Below are positions 6,576 through 8,508 of a stretch of DNA of 8,508 nt, piece by piece. Source of the DNA: Planctomycetaceae bacterium (GTDB lineage: Bacteria > Planctomycetota > Planctomycetia > Pirellulales > Pirellulaceae); the NCBI GenBank assembly GCA_007695205.1, contig REEF01000399.1:1-8508 (forward strand), written 5' to 3'. Position 1 is the stretch's first letter; each line of letters opens with the position of its first letter. A model generated the notes under the pieces. That model worked only from the letters and a program-made list of their open reading frames with translations, was not told the DNA's origin and did no database searches. Made by a program: the position numbers and the translations under genes.

Positions 6576-7883
6576 TCACCGGTTGGAGGTCCGAATCGGG
6601 ACGATCACCTCGCCCGTGAAGATGGCGCTTGGATCTCCGCGATCCATCAAGGTCGACTGGATCACTGCTAAGGTTCGGGGCACCTTGCCCTGGAAGGCAA
6701 CTTCTCCCTCCCAGAGGACAGTGATCTCGTGATCCATGTCCAGCATGTCGTCACGGAAGTAGATCTTCAGCGAATCGGGGTCACTGTGAAGGATCTCAAT
6801 CGTGTTGCCCTTTCGCATGGCCTCGACCCGCTGCCATGCTATCGGGTCCTGGTCGCCGATCCCCAGCCAATAAAAACGGCGGTGAACCACGTCGTCTTGC
6901 AACCACACGACGCGCTCGGGAATCAGATCGCGACGGAACTGAGCCATCCATCGGACTCCCGCCGCGTCTTGGCGATCCATCCAGTGTCCCTTGTCGGCAT
7001 GGATTTCGACCCAATGAACGTAGCCGCCCGGATCCTGTTGATTCCGCTCGTGTAGCATCGTTGCCCATTGTTTGGCCACCGTATTGCGATGGTACGCCGA
7101 GTCGTTTTCTCCCATGTGGAGCGTGAACGGCAAGTTGCGTAGGCCGTCCGGCTTGGCGTCGTTGGGGTGTCCCGCCATCATGGCGGCAGCGGCCAGTCGA
7201 TCGGCCATGCGAGGCGCCAACTGGTAGACGCCATCACCGCCCGCAGAGTAGCCGGTCAGGTAGACGCGATCGGGATCGATGCCTTCGAAGACGATCATGT
7301 TTTCGATCAAGCGAGTGAAAAAGGCATCGATGTGTGCCTGGTGCCACATGTTCCAGGTATCGGTGGGCGCGCGGGGCGCGACATACACGCCTTCTTCCAA
7401 TGAATACAATCGCTTTTGGTTTTCCCATTGCTGATCGTTGATTCGGCGAGGCGCCCCACCGCCGCCATGCATCGAAATGTACAAGCTGTGCCCGGATTCC
7501 GGTCTTTCCCCAAAGACCCGAACATCATACGGCATCTTCAGATCGCCCCAGGTCAGCAATCGGGTCGTGTGCTCTTCCCCGCGGTTTTCTGCAATCCAGC
7601 GGTGGTGGTGCTCGACCAACAAACGCGTGGCCTCGACGGCCTGCTGTTTGTTCAGCGGTTGTGTGCCAAACGACCGTTCACTCAAATCGGCTCGATCTTC
7701 CGGATTGGCGGACAAGTAATCTTGCAATTGAGCCATCACGTCTTGCTCGGGATGGCCAGCGGGATCGGGAGCCGGTTGTGGAGCTGCGATCCCGTATGCC
7801 ACGCCTGCGTCCATCATGGAAAAGCCGACGATCCAACAGCTCAACGTCGCCAAGCCAATTCGTATTCTGTTATGATGGTTCAT
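6576..7883 (-). CDS. Exported alpha/beta-hydrolase esterase with C-terminal beta-rich domain
   Basis: The protein has 435 residues. A signal peptide (about 1-34, hydrophobic 9-31, likely cut after IAA) precedes an alpha/beta-hydrolase domain (about 105-320). SLYISMHGGGGAP (133-145) is the oxyanion-hole strand, GYSAGG holds the nucleophile Ser213, MGENDSAY gives the probable acid Asp261, and KGHWMD gives His300. The pattern fits the polyhydroxybutyrate-depolymerase/feruloyl-esterase type, so an ester hydrolase acting on an extracytoplasmic substrate is likely; the substrate is unknown. Residues about 322-435 form an extra domain with YWLG, DSLKIYF and the D-x-D-H-E-I-T-V region, seen from memory in planctomycete esterases. 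The ATG at 7889 abuts the ribosome site, so the ATG at 7883 is preferred. The coding sequence appears less GC-rich than the WD40 gene. Both neighbours are broken DUF4058 genes. Confidence 0.85.
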   Translation of the reverse strand: MNHHNRIRIGLATLSCWIVGFSMMDAGVAYGIAAPQPAPDPAGHPEQDVMAQLQDYLSANPEDRADLSERSFGTQPLNKQQAVEATRLLVEHHHRWIAENRGEEHTTRLLTWGDLKMPYDVRVFGERPESGHSLYISMHGGGGAPRRINDQQWENQKRLYSLEEGVYVAPRAPTDTWNMWHQAHIDAFFTRLIENMIVFEGIDPDRVYLTGYSAGGDGVYQLAPRMADRLAAAAMMAGHPNDAKPDGLRNLPFTLHMGENDSAYHRNTVAKQWATMLHERNQQDPGGYVHWVEIHADKGHWMDRQDAAGVRWMAQFRRDLIPERVVWLQDDVVHRRFYWLGIGDQDPIAWQRVEAMRKGNTIEILHSDPDSLKIYFRDDMLDMDHEITVLWEGEVAFQGKVPRTLAVIQSTLMDRGDPSAIFTGEVIVPIRTSNR

Positions 7884-7888
7884 TTCCA

Positions 7889-7894
7889 TCCTTT
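7889..7894 (-). promoter_or_regulatory. Ribosome binding site that decides the esterase start
   Basis: On the minus strand AAAGGA ends 5 nt before the ATG at 7883 but overlaps the A of the ATG at 7889. With the upstream ATG there would be no spacer, so translation should begin at 7883, removing two residues from the longest frame. Confidence 0.65.
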
Positions 7895-7898
7895 CTGG

Positions 7899-7927
7899 TT
7901 GATATCAGCGTCGGTGGAGACTAGAAT
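7899..7927 (+). promoter_or_regulatory. Sigma-70-type promoter for DUF4058 copy 2
   Basis: TTGATA (7899-7904) and TAGAAT (7922-7927) are separated by exactly 17 nt. Each matches the consensus hexamer at five of six positions. Transcription would begin near 7934, about 44 nt before the ATG at 7978. On the minus strand, TTGTCA (7952-7957) and TATGAA (7927-7932) with a 19-nt gap could serve the divergent esterase gene from the same 90-nt space, but that pair is weaker. Confidence 0.55.
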
Positions 7928-7977
7928 TCATAAACTTTCTGCCCGTTGCGATGACAAGTCAAGTGGAAGAACACATC

Positions 7978-8508
7978 ATGGCTTCGCCGTTTCCCGGCAT
8001 GGATCCCTTTATCGAATCCCAGCTTTGGGAAGATTTCCACGGGGATGTGATCCCGATCATCCGTGCCCTGATCGTTCCGCAGGTTCGGCCTCGCTATACG
8101 GTCAGCATCGAGCGATCCGTGTTTTTGAGTTCGGATGACGAAGCTGCGCATTTCCGCCCTGACGCGATGATTTCGGTAACACAAAAGTTCTTGACCCTCC
8201 GCACTCGTGACGACGCTCGCGTGGTAACGGTGATCGAATTATTGTCTCCGACCAACAAGGATGACAAAGGGGGGCAGGCACAGTATCTAGCGAAGCGGGC
8301 GAGCTACCAGCGGACATTGACGAATATCGTGGAGATCGATCTCTTGCGTGGTGGTCGATCTTCAGCAGGCGTTCAACCAGAGCTATGAACGTGGCGGCTA
8401 CGATTAGACGCTGGATTATCATCGAGAGGTCTCGCCCGAATTGGACGCAAATCAGCGGCGATGGGTCGGCGAGTGCCTGGAATCGGCCCGACTGCCGGGC
8501 TCGGAACG
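7978..8508 (+). pseudogene. DUF4058 family protein, multiply disrupted (copy 2, runs off window)
   Basis: The start at 7978 has GGAAG 8 nt upstream and opens with the family N-terminus ASPFPGMDPFIE, then W-E-D-F-H and QVRPRYTVSI. VVTVIELLSPTNK (82-94) and VEIDLLRGG (118-126) are clear. Three lesions are visible. About 30 codons present in copy 1 are missing in frame near 8184. About 57 codons are missing near 8347-8356 together with a frame change, which makes the first frame end at 8388. In the new frame VVDLQQAFNQSYERGGYD is recognisable but is followed by a TAG at 8405-8407, after which TLDYHREVSPELDANQRRW continues the family tail. The similarity to copy 1 is moderate, so these are paralogues and not a recent duplication. 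It is very likely non-functional, though its promoter and ribosome site look intact. Confidence 0.85.

Overview
The window looks like chromosomal DNA of a planctomycete, probably a Pirellulales-like lineage. This is an inference from protein style, not from a marker gene. The supporting signs are a very large exported WD40 protein whose blades all carry the S-P-D-G turn, two members of the DUF4058 family, an exported esterase with an extra C-terminal beta-rich domain, GC-rich coding sequence, and single genes rather than operons. No rRNA, tRNA, transposase, integrase or CRISPR array was seen.

Layout, left to right: (1) 1-224 is non-coding and holds two direct copies (A and B) of a long-armed palindromic repeat, with a 42-nt conserved segment between them. 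(2) 360-3275 (+) encodes an exported protein made only of 21 WD40 repeats. (3) 3276-3459 lies between convergent gene ends. It carries an inverted copy of the 42-nt segment, a third palindrome (C) with perfect 22-bp arms, and a short GGTGCCTGTCACC motif that supplies the stop codon of the next gene. (4) 3460-5421 (-) encodes a complete DsbD-type thiol:disulfide interchange protein. (5) 5701-6472 (+) is a DUF4058 gene broken by a 20-nt gap and frameshift. (6) 6576-7883 (-) encodes an exported alpha/beta-hydrolase esterase. (7) 7978 to the window end (+) is a second, more heavily damaged DUF4058 gene.

The five coding units alternate strictly in strand (+,-,+,-,+), so each must have its own promoter and no operon is visible. 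DsbD could supply reducing power to exported proteins such as the esterase and the WD40 protein, but no specific link is shown. The most unusual structure is the inverted arrangement around the WD40 gene: palindrome A plus the 42-nt segment on the left, and the 42-nt segment plus palindrome C on the right. The gene is therefore bracketed by an inverted composite repeat. The second notable point is that both DUF4058 paralogues, on either side of the esterase, are independently disrupted.
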